A stretch of DNA of 45,054 bases from Phycisphaerae bacterium (GTDB lineage: Bacteria > Planctomycetota > Phycisphaerae > Sedimentisphaerales > Anaerobacaceae): positions 1 to 45,054 of the forward strand of contig JAAYBV010000013.1 of the NCBI GenBank assembly GCA_012744475.1, given 5' to 3'. Every line of letters begins with the position of its first letter. The stretch's first letter is position 1. The position numbers and the translations under genes were made by a program. The notes below the pieces were generated by a model. That model did no database searches, was not told the DNA's origin, and saw nothing but the letters and a program-made list of their open reading frames with translations. Positions 26,727 to 34,522 of the stretch are shown piece after piece.

Positions 26727-26893
26727 TGGAAATCCGAAATGCGAATTTCGAAGCTCGAAACAAGCACGAATGGCCGAAATCCAAAACCCAAGGCGCTGTC
26801 TCCAACGGGCGCTCCGCCGAAGGCGGGTTTCTGCCATTGCGATTTCGGTCCTTTGGATTTGTTTCGGATTTCGGGTTTCGTGCTTCGAGTTTT
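26727..26893. repeat. Large family B inverted repeat between batA and batB
   Basis: About 165 bases. The left arm (26727-26790) and right arm (26836-26893) are both built of iterated CGAAATCC/GGATTTCG words on opposite strands. A GC-rich core carries a perfect CCGCC-GAA-GGCGG hairpin (26814-26826). It fills most of the batA-batB gap. GGAGG for batB lies just beyond it. Short open frames across it are repeat-encoded and not genes. Confidence 0.75.
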
Positions 26894-26916
26894 GCAGGAG
26901 GCTGTGACGCAGGCTT

Positions 26917-27933
26917 ATGAATCTGGGCAATGATAGAGCGTTGTGGCTGTTGTTTCTGGTTCCGGCGGTGCTGGTGCCGGTCTATGCGTGGTGTTTCTGG
27001 CGCAAGGCCCAGGCGCTGCGGGCGCTGGCCAGTTGCGAGATGCTCGCGAAGATCAACAACAGCGTCAGCTTGGGCCGGCAGGTGTTCAAGGCCTTCCTGC
27101 TGGTGCTGGCGTTCGTGCTGATCGTGCTGGCGCTAACGGAGCCGAAGTGGAATCCGCAGCCTCAGCAGATCCGGCGGCAGGGGCGTGACGTCGCGATCCT
27201 GCTCGACACGAGCCGGTCCATGCTCGCCGAAGACATCAAGCCCAATCGCCTGGAGCGGTCCAAGATTGCCATCTCCGATCTGCTGGAGGTGCTCAAGGGC
27301 GACCGCGTCGCGATCGTGACGTTCGCGGGCAATGCGACGGTCAAGTGTCCGCTGACGCAGGACTATGCGTTCGTGCGGATGGCGCTGGCGGACATCTCGA
27401 CCGAGAGCACCAGCCGGGGCGGCACGATGCTCGGCGACGCGATCCGCAAGGCGACCGACGAGGTGTTCGACAAGCAGAGCCGCGAGTTCAAGGACGTGAT
27501 TCTCATCACCGACGGCGAGGACCACGACAGCTTCCCCGTCGAGGCGGCCAAGAAGGCGGCCGAGGACGGTATCCGCATCATCGCCATCGGCCTGGGCGAC
27601 GACAACACCGGGTCGCGCATCCCGATCACCGGTCCCGACGGCCAGACCACGTTTCTGAAATACCAGGGCCAGGAGGTCTGGTCGAAGCTCGACAGCGACA
27701 CGCTGCGCGAGGTGGCCTACGCCACGGAGGGGGGCAAGTACCTCTCAGTCGAGCCGGGCACGACGATGGACCTCGGGCAGATCTACGACAACCTGATCGC
27801 CTCGGCGGCCAAGCGCGAGCTGGAGTCGATGACGATGATGAAATACGACGAGAAGTTCCAGATCTTCGTGGCGTTTGCCATCGGACTGTTGATTTGCGAG
27901 GCGTTGCTCAGTGAACGCAGGAAAGCAGCTTGA
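26917..27933 (+). CDS. batB: BatB, VWA domain membrane protein
   Basis: 338 residues. Helices at about 7-27 and 57-75 and one near the C-terminus (IFVAFAIGLLICEALL) flank a VWA domain with an intact MIDAS: DTSRSM (Asp97, Ser99, Ser101), Thr in RGGTMLGDAI, Asp in LITDGEDHD. It is a paralogue of BatA and likely pairs with it in the membrane. The segment LAEDIKPNRLERSK after the MIDAS is typical of BatB. GGAGG is 15 bases from the ATG, longer than usual, perhaps because of the repeat directly upstream. The gene overlaps batC by 23 bases. Confidence 0.93.
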   Translation: MNLGNDRALWLLFLVPAVLVPVYAWCFWRKAQALRALASCEMLAKINNSVSLGRQVFKAFLLVLAFVLIVLALTEPKWNPQPQQIRRQGRDVAILLDTSRSMLAEDIKPNRLERSKIAISDLLEVLKGDRVAIVTFAGNATVKCPLTQDYAFVRMALADISTESTSRGGTMLGDAIRKATDEVFDKQSREFKDVILITDGEDHDSFPVEAAKKAAEDGIRIIAIGLGDDNTGSRIPITGPDGQTTFLKYQGQEVWSKLDSDTLREVAYATEGGKYLSVEPGTTMDLGQIYDNLIASAAKRELESMTMMKYDEKFQIFVAFAIGLLICEALLSERRKAA

Positions 27934-28750
27934 TCTGATTGTGGTTGCGTTACTGGCGCTGACCGCGCCGGCGCGGGCCGAGTCCGCGCGGGACGCGGTC
28001 CGGCAGGGCAACCGGCTCTACGCCGACGGGCAGTACGCCGAGGCGATCAACAGGTACAACGAGGCCGAGGTCGAGCAGCCGGAGGCGCTCGTGCCGAAGT
28101 TCAACAAGGCCAACAGCTACTATCGCCTGGACGATCTCGGCGAGGCGATCGATCTCTATCAGGAGGTCGCCGCCGAGAGCAAGGACATGACGCTGGTCGC
28201 CAGGGCCAAGTACAACCTGGGCAATTGCTTCTTCCAGCGAGGCACCAAGCAGCGTGATTCCGATCTGCACAAGGCGCTCCAGGACATGGAGACCAGCATC
28301 ACCTACTGGCGGGGCGTGCTGGATATCGACCCGAAGAATGAAAAGGCCGCACGCAATATCGAGGTGGCCCGGCTGACGATCAAGGACATCCTCGACCAGA
28401 TCAAGAAGCAGCAGCAAGAGCAACAACAGCAGCAACAACAGGACCAGCAAGGCCAACAGCCGAATCAAGACCAGCAACAGGGCCGGCAGCCCCAGGCGCA
28501 GGATCCGAACCAGCCCCAGGAACAGCAGCCGCAGGGGGCCGATCAGAAGCAGGACCCCAATCAGACCGAACAGCAGAATCCGCAGGACCAACAGCAACAG
28601 GACCAGGGCCAGGAACCGCAGCAGGCGCAGCAACAGCAAGTCGTGCCGGACGCCACCGCCCAGGAAATCCTCGACAAAGAGCAGAGACAGAAAGAACAAC
28701 GCCAGATTCTCCAAAGAGCAGCGACCCAGAAAGTCGAAAAAGACTGGTAG
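27911..28750 (+). CDS. batC: BatC, TPR protein with Gln-rich tail
   Basis: 279 residues, GTG start inside batB. A signal peptide (LDLIVVALLALTAPARA) leads to a TPR region (about 27-155): GNRLYADGQYAEAINRYNEAE, FNKANSYYRLDDLGEAIDLYQE, KYNLGNCFFQ. From about residue 160 to 250 the protein is a low-complexity run made mostly of Gln with Pro, Asp and Asn, encoded by mixed CAG/CAA codons, and it ends in a charged helix. TPR Bat proteins supply protein-protein contacts in the periplasm. The Gln-rich tract is much longer than needed for a linker, and CAG/CAA runs are prone to length change. No second cysteine or metal motif is seen. Confidence 0.85.
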   Translation: MNAGKQLDLIVVALLALTAPARAESARDAVRQGNRLYADGQYAEAINRYNEAEVEQPEALVPKFNKANSYYRLDDLGEAIDLYQEVAAESKDMTLVARAKYNLGNCFFQRGTKQRDSDLHKALQDMETSITYWRGVLDIDPKNEKAARNIEVARLTIKDILDQIKKQQQEQQQQQQQDQQGQQPNQDQQQGRQPQAQDPNQPQEQQPQGADQKQDPNQTEQQNPQDQQQQDQGQEPQQAQQQQVVPDATAQEILDKEQRQKEQRQILQRAATQKVEKDW

Positions 28751-28762
28751 GAACCAGCCGAA

Positions 28763-28866
28763 GAATGAAGATGAAAGATCAAACATCCAATATCAAAGAT
28801 GCGGAGGTCATCGCCGCGGTGCGGCGATTCCATATTCTTGATTCTTGCTCTTTGCATTCTGCATTT
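28763..28866. repeat. Family B inverted repeat at the batD start
   Basis: Left arm of iterated AT-rich words (28763-28800), a core with a perfect hairpin ATCGCCGC (28810-28817), GGT, GCGGCGAT (28821-28828), and an AT-rich right arm (28832-28866). The core matches that of the element at 22121-22228. It lies inside the longest batD reading frame. Confidence 0.75.
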
Positions 28867-30651
28867 GAGAAGGGCCTGGTCTTCATGGTGCTGCTGTCGG
28901 CTCTGGCGGGTGGGACGTTGGCTCAGGGGCGGACGCGGGTCCATGCGAAGGTCGACTCCGACGCGACGATCTATCCGGGACAGACATTTGTCTATTCGGT
29001 GGTCGTTGAGGGAGGCAAGCCCAGCCGGGTCGATGTCTCCGCCATCGCGCAATTCAATCCCCAGCGGATCCCCGGTAGCAGTTCGATCGTGACCGTCAAC
29101 GACCGGACGACCATCAGCTATTCGGAGAACTACGCCATCCTGGCGGAAAAACCCGGGACAATGGTCCTTCCCGGCGTGACGGTCGTTGTGGACGGCCAGA
29201 CCTATACGACCAACGCGGTTGAGGTGACGGTCTCGGCGCCGGGGACGACGGATCGCCTGGACCTGGAAGTGACGCTGTCGGAGACGAAGTGTTACGTGGG
29301 CCAGCCGGTGGTGATGACGGTGCGCTGGATCGTCAAGGCGCAGGTGAAAGACGCGGCGTTCGACGTGCCCGTGTTCAAGTCCGATGATTTCTTCATCGAG
29401 GACCTGCCGGATGCGGCGGGCGCTTATGCCAAGACAGGCGCCACCATTCATGGCGTCCCGGTCGTGGTTTATGAGAATCGCGAGCTGATCAAGGGCATGG
29501 AGGCGGCGATCGTTTCGTTCCGCAAGGTCCTGATCCCGAAGAAGCCCGGAGCGGTGACGCTGGAACCGGTGACGGTTTCGACGAGCATGGCGACCGGCCG
29601 CGTCCGCACGGGCGACTTCCTGAACCCGTTCCGAATGAACTACGAGCGGTTTGCGGTTCAGTCCGACGCGATCCCGCTGAACGTGCTGCCCCTGCCCGAG
29701 ACGGGCCGGCCCAAAGGCTTCTACGGTCTGGTGGGCCGCTACACGATCGAGGCGTCCGCGACGCCGACCCGCGTCAGCGTGGGCGATCCGATCACGCTGA
29801 CGGTCCGCATCGGCGGCAATCCGTATCTCAAGCCGGTCCAGTGGCCTGACCTGGAAGGCGTGCCCGATCTGGCGGACAACTTCAATATCCCCAGCGAGAA
29901 GGCGTCGCCTCTCCTTGAGGACGGCCAGAAGGTTTTCACGCAGACACTGCGCGCCGGCCACGACCGGGTGACGGAGATTCCGGCTATCCCGCTGACGTAT
30001 TTCGATCCAGACGCCGGGGATTATGTCGTCGCCAGGACCAAACCTATTCCGCTGGAGGTCGCCGCGGCCAAGGTGCTGACGGGCGCCGACGTCGAGGGGC
30101 TCGGTGCTGCGGCGGTTGGGCGACAGGTCCAGGCCCTGCGGGAGGGATTCAGCGCCAACTACTACGGTCCGGAGGTTCTGGTCAATCAGGCGTTCTCGCC
30201 TCTGGCGGCGCTGGTCAGCCCGGGCTACGCCGTGCTGTGGGGCGCTCCGCTGATTGCCCTGCTCGGCAGCGTGGCGTTTCGCCTGGCGACGCGAACCAGT
30301 CCCGAGGCGGTGGCGCGGAAGCGCCGCCGTGGGGCGTGTTCGGCGGCGGTGCGACGGCTTCGTGCCGTGGCGGCGGCCGAGGCAAAGGAGCGACACGATC
30401 TGCTGATCGCCGCTTTGAGAGGATATGTCGGGGACCGATTCGACCGCACCGCCGGCTCGCTGACCGCCGATGACTGTCGCGGCATCGTGCTGACGGCCAC
30501 CGGGGACGTCGATCTGGCCGACCGGCTTAAGGCCAAGGTCTCCGAATCGGAGGCGGCTCGATATGCGTCCATCCATGCGCAGGTCGATGCCGCCCAGATC
30601 GAGGAGGCGATTGAACTGGTGCAACGGATTGAAGAGAACTCGAAGCGATGA
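28765..30651 (+). CDS. batD: BatD, with a repeat-encoded N-terminal extension
   Basis: 628 residues at greatest length. BatD is a periplasmic protein of repeated beta-sandwiches (about 50-440 here, for example VHAKVDSDATIYPGQTFVYSV and LEVTLSETKCYVGQPVVMTV) with a C-terminal membrane helix (about 470-490) and a cytoplasmic helical tail. The first 34 or so residues are translated from a family B repeat and are not expected in relatives. The hydrophobic signal GLVFMVLLSALAGGTLAQG follows. Possible starts are ATG 28765 (weak ribosome site, inside the repeat), TTG 28852 and ATG 28885 (AAGGG ten bases upstream, but then the signal peptide lacks a basic end). The repeat seems to have replaced the original start region. 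It overlaps batE by ATGA. Confidence 0.85.
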   Translation: MKMKDQTSNIKDAEVIAAVRRFHILDSCSLHSAFEKGLVFMVLLSALAGGTLAQGRTRVHAKVDSDATIYPGQTFVYSVVVEGGKPSRVDVSAIAQFNPQRIPGSSSIVTVNDRTTISYSENYAILAEKPGTMVLPGVTVVVDGQTYTTNAVEVTVSAPGTTDRLDLEVTLSETKCYVGQPVVMTVRWIVKAQVKDAAFDVPVFKSDDFFIEDLPDAAGAYAKTGATIHGVPVVVYENRELIKGMEAAIVSFRKVLIPKKPGAVTLEPVTVSTSMATGRVRTGDFLNPFRMNYERFAVQSDAIPLNVLPLPETGRPKGFYGLVGRYTIEASATPTRVSVGDPITLTVRIGGNPYLKPVQWPDLEGVPDLADNFNIPSEKASPLLEDGQKVFTQTLRAGHDRVTEIPAIPLTYFDPDAGDYVVARTKPIPLEVAAAKVLTGADVEGLGAAAVGRQVQALREGFSANYYGPEVLVNQAFSPLAALVSPGYAVLWGAPLIALLGSVAFRLATRTSPEAVARKRRRGACSAAVRRLRAVAAAEAKERHDLLIAALRGYVGDRFDRTAGSLTADDCRGIVLTATGDVDLADRLKAKVSESEAARYASIHAQVDAAQIEEAIELVQRIEENSKR

Positions 30652-31523
30652 AGGCCCATGCGGCGCACATCCTGTTGCTCATAGCGCTGGTGTTGGCCGG
30701 CGCGAACAAGTCCTATGGGTCGGACAGGTCCTATACGACCGATGGGACGGATAGGACCTATGAGACCCACAGCGAGCCCCCTTCGGGCGATCAGCTCTAC
30801 GCGTTGCTGAACGAGGCGAATACGGCGTTCCAGCAGGCCAACGCCGCGGCCAAGACGCCCGACAAAGCGACGGAGCTCTACCGCCGGGCTATCCTCTTAT
30901 ATGAGAAGATCATCGATCAGGGCGGCGTCCACAATGCCCGGCTCTACTACAACCTCGGCAACGCCTACTTCCTGACCGAGGATATCGGACGAGCGATCCT
31001 GAACTACCGGCGCGCGCTGCGGCTCGACAGCGCCGACGTGAACGTCCGCAACAACCTCGCTTTCGCGCGAAGCCAGAGGCTCGACAAGGTCGGCGTACAG
31101 ACGGAGAAGCGCGTGCTCCAGACCCTGTTCTTCTGGCACTATGACTTCTCGCTCGGGACCCGGCTGTTCCTCGCCTGCTTGTTCTTCGCCGGCCTGTGCA
31201 TCGGCGCGATCGTGATGGTCTGGCGCGGGCGTGGTCCGGTAGCCTCCACGATGGCTGTGCTGGGCGGACTGCTGTGCCTGTGTTTCCTGATCTCGGTCGT
31301 GGTGGAGACCCGCGAGCGATCCATGCGTCTGGGCGGAGTCATCACCGCATCGGAGATCGTCGCCCGGCAAGGGGACGGCCCGAATTACGCGCCGAGCTTC
31401 AAAGAGCCGCTGCACGCCGGAACGGAATTCGAACTGCTCGATCGACGTCCCGGCTGGTTCCACATCGAGCTGTCCGACGGCAGCCGGGCGTGGGTCCCCG
31501 ATACGGCCGCCGAAATCATATAG
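30648..31523 (+). CDS. batE: BatE, TPR and SH3-like protein with a repeat insertion
   Basis: 291 residues. Signal peptide MKAHAAHILLLIALVLAGA. Residues 22-41 (SYGSDRSYTTDGTDRTYETH) are encoded by a family C palindrome and are not expected in relatives. TPR repeats span about 45-150 (YNLGNAYFLTEDIGRAILNYRRAL). Two membrane helices follow (about 168-190 and 200-222), and an SH3-like domain ends the protein (FELLDRRPGWFHIELSDGSRAWVP). BatE is the usual last gene of Bat operons and binds other Bat proteins through its TPRs. The insertion falls just after the signal cleavage region, where extra residues would do least harm. The start overlaps the batD stop. Confidence 0.88.
   Translation: MKAHAAHILLLIALVLAGANKSYGSDRSYTTDGTDRTYETHSEPPSGDQLYALLNEANTAFQQANAAAKTPDKATELYRRAILLYEKIIDQGGVHNARLYYNLGNAYFLTEDIGRAILNYRRALRLDSADVNVRNNLAFARSQRLDKVGVQTEKRVLQTLFFWHYDFSLGTRLFLACLFFAGLCIGAIVMVWRGRGPVASTMAVLGGLLCLCFLISVVVETRERSMRLGGVITASEIVARQGDGPNYAPSFKEPLHAGTEFELLDRRPGWFHIELSDGSRAWVPDTAAEII
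30716..30769. repeat. Family C palindrome inside batE
   Basis: Arms 30716-30740 and 30745-30769 are reverse complements at 20 of 25 positions, with loop GATG. The arm words (AGGTCCTAT, ATAGGACCT, TGGGTC) match the palindrome at 12989-13019. Confidence 0.75.
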
Positions 31524-31859
31524 GACCGGCGGACCCGTCCGCCACGTCGACGCGAGGAGATCGTCTGTCCCTCGGCACTTCCTGTCATCCGACTCGGCTC
31601 CCCACAGATCGCCAAGGACGCTCCAACGTCCGAGAAGCGAAACGCGCCCGATGCAATACCCGCGATGCGGACGGGCAAAATGCGGAAAATAGCCAAAAGC
31701 TGATTGAGACGCGCCCTTGATGCGCCGATTCAGCTACGGTTCAGTCCGGCGATACGCTCCGATGGGCGTGTCCGTCGCCGTGCTTGCGCGAGCGCGGACG
31801 GGGTTCTCTGTGGCAGGGGGCCGTGGGACTCGTATGGGGTCGGAAAGTGAGGACAGACT
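31524..31859. other. 336-base gap between batE and cheY
   Basis: A GGCGGAC/GTCCGCC hairpin sits at about 31528-31543 directly after batE and may end the Bat transcript, although no T tract follows. The rest has no convincing gene. No sigma70, sigma28 or sigma54 promoter could be recognised, although the chemosensory operon probably starts here. GAGG lies seven bases before the cheY ATG. Confidence 0.4.
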
Positions 31860-32234
31860 ATGGGAAAGTCACTGATGATCGTCGATGATTCGGCGACGAT
31901 GCGGAAGATTATCATGCGCACCGTCCGGATGTCCGGTCTGGAATTCGATCGGACCGAAGAGGCCGGAAGTGGGGTCGAAGCCCTCCAGAAGCTCCAGGGC
32001 GGGCCGGTGGATGTGATTCTCTGCGACATCAACATGCCCGAAATGAACGGGACCGAGCTGGTCAAGAAGGCCCGCGAACTGCCCACGTGCAGCAATACGA
32101 AGATCGTCATGGTCTCGACGGAAAGCGCCCAGGACCTGATTGACCAGGTCATGCATGACGGCGCCGACGGCTACATCACCAAACCGTTCACCCCGGAGAA
32201 GTTCCAGGAGAAGCTGACCCCGCTGCTCAACTGA
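31860..32234 (+). CDS. cheY: CheY-type response regulator
   Basis: 124 residues, a single receiver domain. The acidic pair Asp9-Asp10, phosphoacceptor Asp56 (ILCDINMPEMNG), Ser86 (MVSTES) and Lys108 (ITKPF) are all present. It should take a phosphoryl group from the CheA encoded downstream and carry the output signal, to a flagellar switch or another target. It heads the chemosensory cluster. GAGG is seven bases before the ATG. The KPFTPEKFQEKLTPLL ending is typical of stand-alone CheY. Confidence 0.93.
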   Translation: MGKSLMIVDDSATMRKIIMRTVRMSGLEFDRTEEAGSGVEALQKLQGGPVDVILCDINMPEMNGTELVKKARELPTCSNTKIVMVSTESAQDLIDQVMHDGADGYITKPFTPEKFQEKLTPLLN

Positions 32235-32302
32235 AACGCGGATCGGTCGCGCAGGTCCGGCCTGTCGCAGGGGACCTGGGAGAAACACCTGGAGGTGCTG
32301 CT

Positions 32303-32344
32303 ATGAGCCGAAACTGTCTGTCAATTGCGGAGGCGCAGAAATGA
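32303..32344 (+). CDS. 13-codon leader ORF coupled to cheX
   Basis: GGAGG lies seven bases before ATG 32303. The ORF reads MSRNCLSIAEAQK and its TGA overlaps the cheX ATG as ATGA. The cheX Shine-Dalgarno sequence lies inside it. This could be a translational coupling leader or chance; there is no attenuator hairpin with a T tract. Confidence 0.35.
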   Translation: MSRNCLSIAEAQK

Positions 32345-32826
32345 TTACCACGATGTCTCTCAGGGATAGCCTGCTGGACAGTGCGAAGGAAGTGTTTGAA
32401 ACGATGGCGTTCATGGCCCTTGAAGAGGTCGCCGACGAGCAGGAGGGACCGGGTCTCGAAAACGAAACCCTGCTGGGGACGATCACCTTCAAGGGCGATC
32501 TGGAGGGTTGCCTGGCCATCTGTTGCGGCTGCCGCTGCGCGCGAACGATCGGGGCCAACATGCTGGGTGCCGATCCGGACGAGCCCATGAGCGACAATGA
32601 CATGAGCGACGCGATCGGAGAGGTCGCCAACATGGTGATGGGCGCCCTGAAGGCCCGCATTCAGGAGGAGGTCGGGACGATGGAAGTGTCCATTCCGTCG
32701 GTGGTTCGCGGGCGAGAGCTTCGCAACAGTCTGGGCGAACGGGCCAGCAAGATCTCGGTCATGGTGAACCTCGAAGAGGAGCACAGTGTGCAGTTCTCCC
32801 TGTTGTACCGGGAGAGCCAGGCATAA
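32341..32826 (+). CDS. cheX: CheX-type chemotaxis phosphatase
   Basis: 161 residues. CheX/CheC/FliY phosphatases remove phosphate from CheY-P using a conserved E..N pair on a long helix. Here the motif is GEVANMVMGALK with Glu94 and Asn97. The preceding strand GTITFKGDLEGCLAICC and the helix SLRDSLLDSAKEVFETM fit the CheX fold. GGAGG lies seven bases before the ATG. A single active motif suggests a CheX-like homodimer rather than CheC, which has two. It probably resets the CheY of 31860-32234. Four closely placed cysteines (CCGCRC, about 61-66) are unusual for the family. Confidence 0.8.
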   Translation: MITTMSLRDSLLDSAKEVFETMAFMALEEVADEQEGPGLENETLLGTITFKGDLEGCLAICCGCRCARTIGANMLGADPDEPMSDNDMSDAIGEVANMVMGALKARIQEEVGTMEVSIPSVVRGRELRNSLGERASKISVMVNLEEEHSVQFSLLYRESQA

Positions 32827-32922
32827 CGAGGACGACAGGCGTCCGATCGGGTCCCTGCGACCGACGGGACCGGCGGCGCAGCGCTTTGCGGTGTTACGGC
32901 AGGGCGAAGAGAAGGACAAACG

Positions 32923-34476
32923 ATGGCAGCCACAGCAACCGACATAGAATCGCGTCTGACCGACCTGTCGGACAGCGCGTTCAACGCCTTCTGCGAGGAC
33001 ATCGGTGCGATGTTCGACGCGGACGTGCAGTGCAAGCGCCAGCAGGCTGGCGCCGGGACCGTCGGGGACGTGCGCAAGCTTTTCAAGAAACTGACGGCGG
33101 TTCATCTGGTCCAGGCGTCCGGCGCGCTGGACGGGGTCTTCCAGTTGTTCTTCGACCAGGGCGGTCTGTTCGTGCTGTCCGGCGTCATCGTGATGCTGCC
33201 CCAGAACAAGATTCTCGACGTGGTCAAGCGAGGCACAGCCGAAGACGCGGACAACCTGACCGATGCCGCTCGCGAGGTGGGCAATCTGCTCGTCGGTTCG
33301 TGGGACCGCGCCTTTCGCGAAGAGTGCGAGGGACACGAGCACTTCCTCAAGACCACCACGTTCATCGGCAAACCCTGGGAAGACTCGACGCAGATCAGCC
33401 TGACCGATGAGGAACAGGTGCATTTCGCGGTCTATGAGATGACCGTTGCGTCCTATCCGAGTTTCTGTTGTGCCGCGGTGTTTCCGGATCGTATGATCCA
33501 CGCTTCGGGGGACGGCGAGGCGAGCAGCACTGCGACCCAGGCTGCGACGCCGACGGCGCCGGCGCAGGACACTTCTTCCGCCCCGGCGGCCGCAGCGCCT
33601 CCTGTGTCACCGGCACAAGATGATTCCAAGGCTCCGGCCCAGGAGGCCGTCCCTCCGGTTGTTTCAACGCCCGTCGCCGCGACACAGAACCTGCAGACGC
33701 CGGCCCAGTCCGGTTCCTCTGTACCTCCCGCAACCGTCGACGCGAGCGAGGCGCGAACGGAAGCCCCGGTGGAGACGAAGGTCTCCGCCCCGACGTCCAG
33801 CGAGGTGGTTCGGGCGGCGATTCCCGAAGACATTCAATCCGTCGTCGAGGCCGTGGTGGGTCCCTCTGTGCCGCCGGCGATGCCCAAGGTTGCACCCAGG
33901 CCGCGCGTGGCCCCAGAGCCGGCGCCGCAGAGCGGCTCGCTGCTCGATCAGGTCCTGGCCGACTACACGGTGGGGCCTGACATCTCGGTGCTGACCGATC
34001 TGCTCAACAAGCCGGCCAGCCAGATCATGACGCCGGAGGTGATCTGGTGCGATCCCGAGACGACTGTTCAGGACGTGATCGGCCTGATGCAGCAGCACAG
34101 CGTCGGATACGTGCTCGTCGGCCGCGACGGTGCGCTGGAAGGGCTCCTGTCCAATTCGAGCATTCAGAGCGCGGTCAGTCCGTATCTGCGTCCGGCGTTC
34201 GCCAAGTGGCGCCGCCCGGAAGACGATGCGACGCTCGGCATCAAGGTCAAGTGGATCATGAGTCGCCCGGTTCGAACGGTCAGGCCGGAGACCGCGTTGG
34301 CGACCATCATCGAGAGTATGTGTCGATACGGCGGACGTTGCCTGCCCGTGGTCGATGCCCAGTCGAAAGTCCAGGGCATCATCACCGTGTTCGACATCCT
34401 GTTGCGCGTGCTGGAGGCGGATCAATCCCTTTCCTGGAAAGGCAAACCCCCTCAGGCCGTCCCGGTGCTCGTGTAG
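32923..34476 (+). CDS. CheX/CheC-like domain fused to a CBS pair
   Basis: 517 residues. Residues about 1-190 look like a second CheX/CheC-type domain, with the E..N motif in AAREVGNLLVGSW (Glu118, Asn121) and a strand GGLFVLSGVIVMLP. Residues about 195-345 are a long Ala/Pro/Thr/Ser linker of low complexity. Residues about 360-425 and 445-500 are two CBS motifs (ASQIMTPEVIWCDPETTVQDV with SVGYVLVGRDGALEGLLS, then IMSRPVRTVRPETALATIIE with RCLPVVDAQSKVQGIITVFD). A CBS pair usually binds adenine nucleotides, so this protein could tie dephosphorylation of CheY to energy or nucleotide state. I know of no standard chemotaxis protein with this layout. It lies between cheX and cheA. Confidence 0.75.
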   Translation: MAATATDIESRLTDLSDSAFNAFCEDIGAMFDADVQCKRQQAGAGTVGDVRKLFKKLTAVHLVQASGALDGVFQLFFDQGGLFVLSGVIVMLPQNKILDVVKRGTAEDADNLTDAAREVGNLLVGSWDRAFREECEGHEHFLKTTTFIGKPWEDSTQISLTDEEQVHFAVYEMTVASYPSFCCAAVFPDRMIHASGDGEASSTATQAATPTAPAQDTSSAPAAAAPPVSPAQDDSKAPAQEAVPPVVSTPVAATQNLQTPAQSGSSVPPATVDASEARTEAPVETKVSAPTSSEVVRAAIPEDIQSVVEAVVGPSVPPAMPKVAPRPRVAPEPAPQSGSLLDQVLADYTVGPDISVLTDLLNKPASQIMTPEVIWCDPETTVQDVIGLMQQHSVGYVLVGRDGALEGLLSNSSIQSAVSPYLRPAFAKWRRPEDDATLGIKVKWIMSRPVRTVRPETALATIIESMCRYGGRCLPVVDAQSKVQGIITVFDILLRVLEADQSLSWKGKPPQAVPVLV

Positions 34477-34522
34477 CCGGCGCATTTTGAAGTAGGAAAG
34501 ACTCTGTGAAGCAGCGAAAGAG

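Noticed and set aside
26726-26933. Short reading frames between batA and batB
   Set aside because: They are translations of the family B inverted repeat and have no support as genes.
28561-30624. A 687-codon minus-strand frame opposite batD
   Set aside because: It begins in the complement of the batE/batD junction and shows only repeated RR/RQ/DR composition.
31524-31859. A sigma54 or sigma28 promoter for the chemosensory cluster
   Set aside because: GG and GC dinucleotides at the required distance, or a TAAA/GCCGATAA pair, were not found with any confidence.
32827-32922. GGTCCC/GGGACC stem between cheX and the CheX-CBS gene as a further family C element
   Set aside because: Only a six-base stem is shared and the arms lack the TAT-containing words of the other copies.
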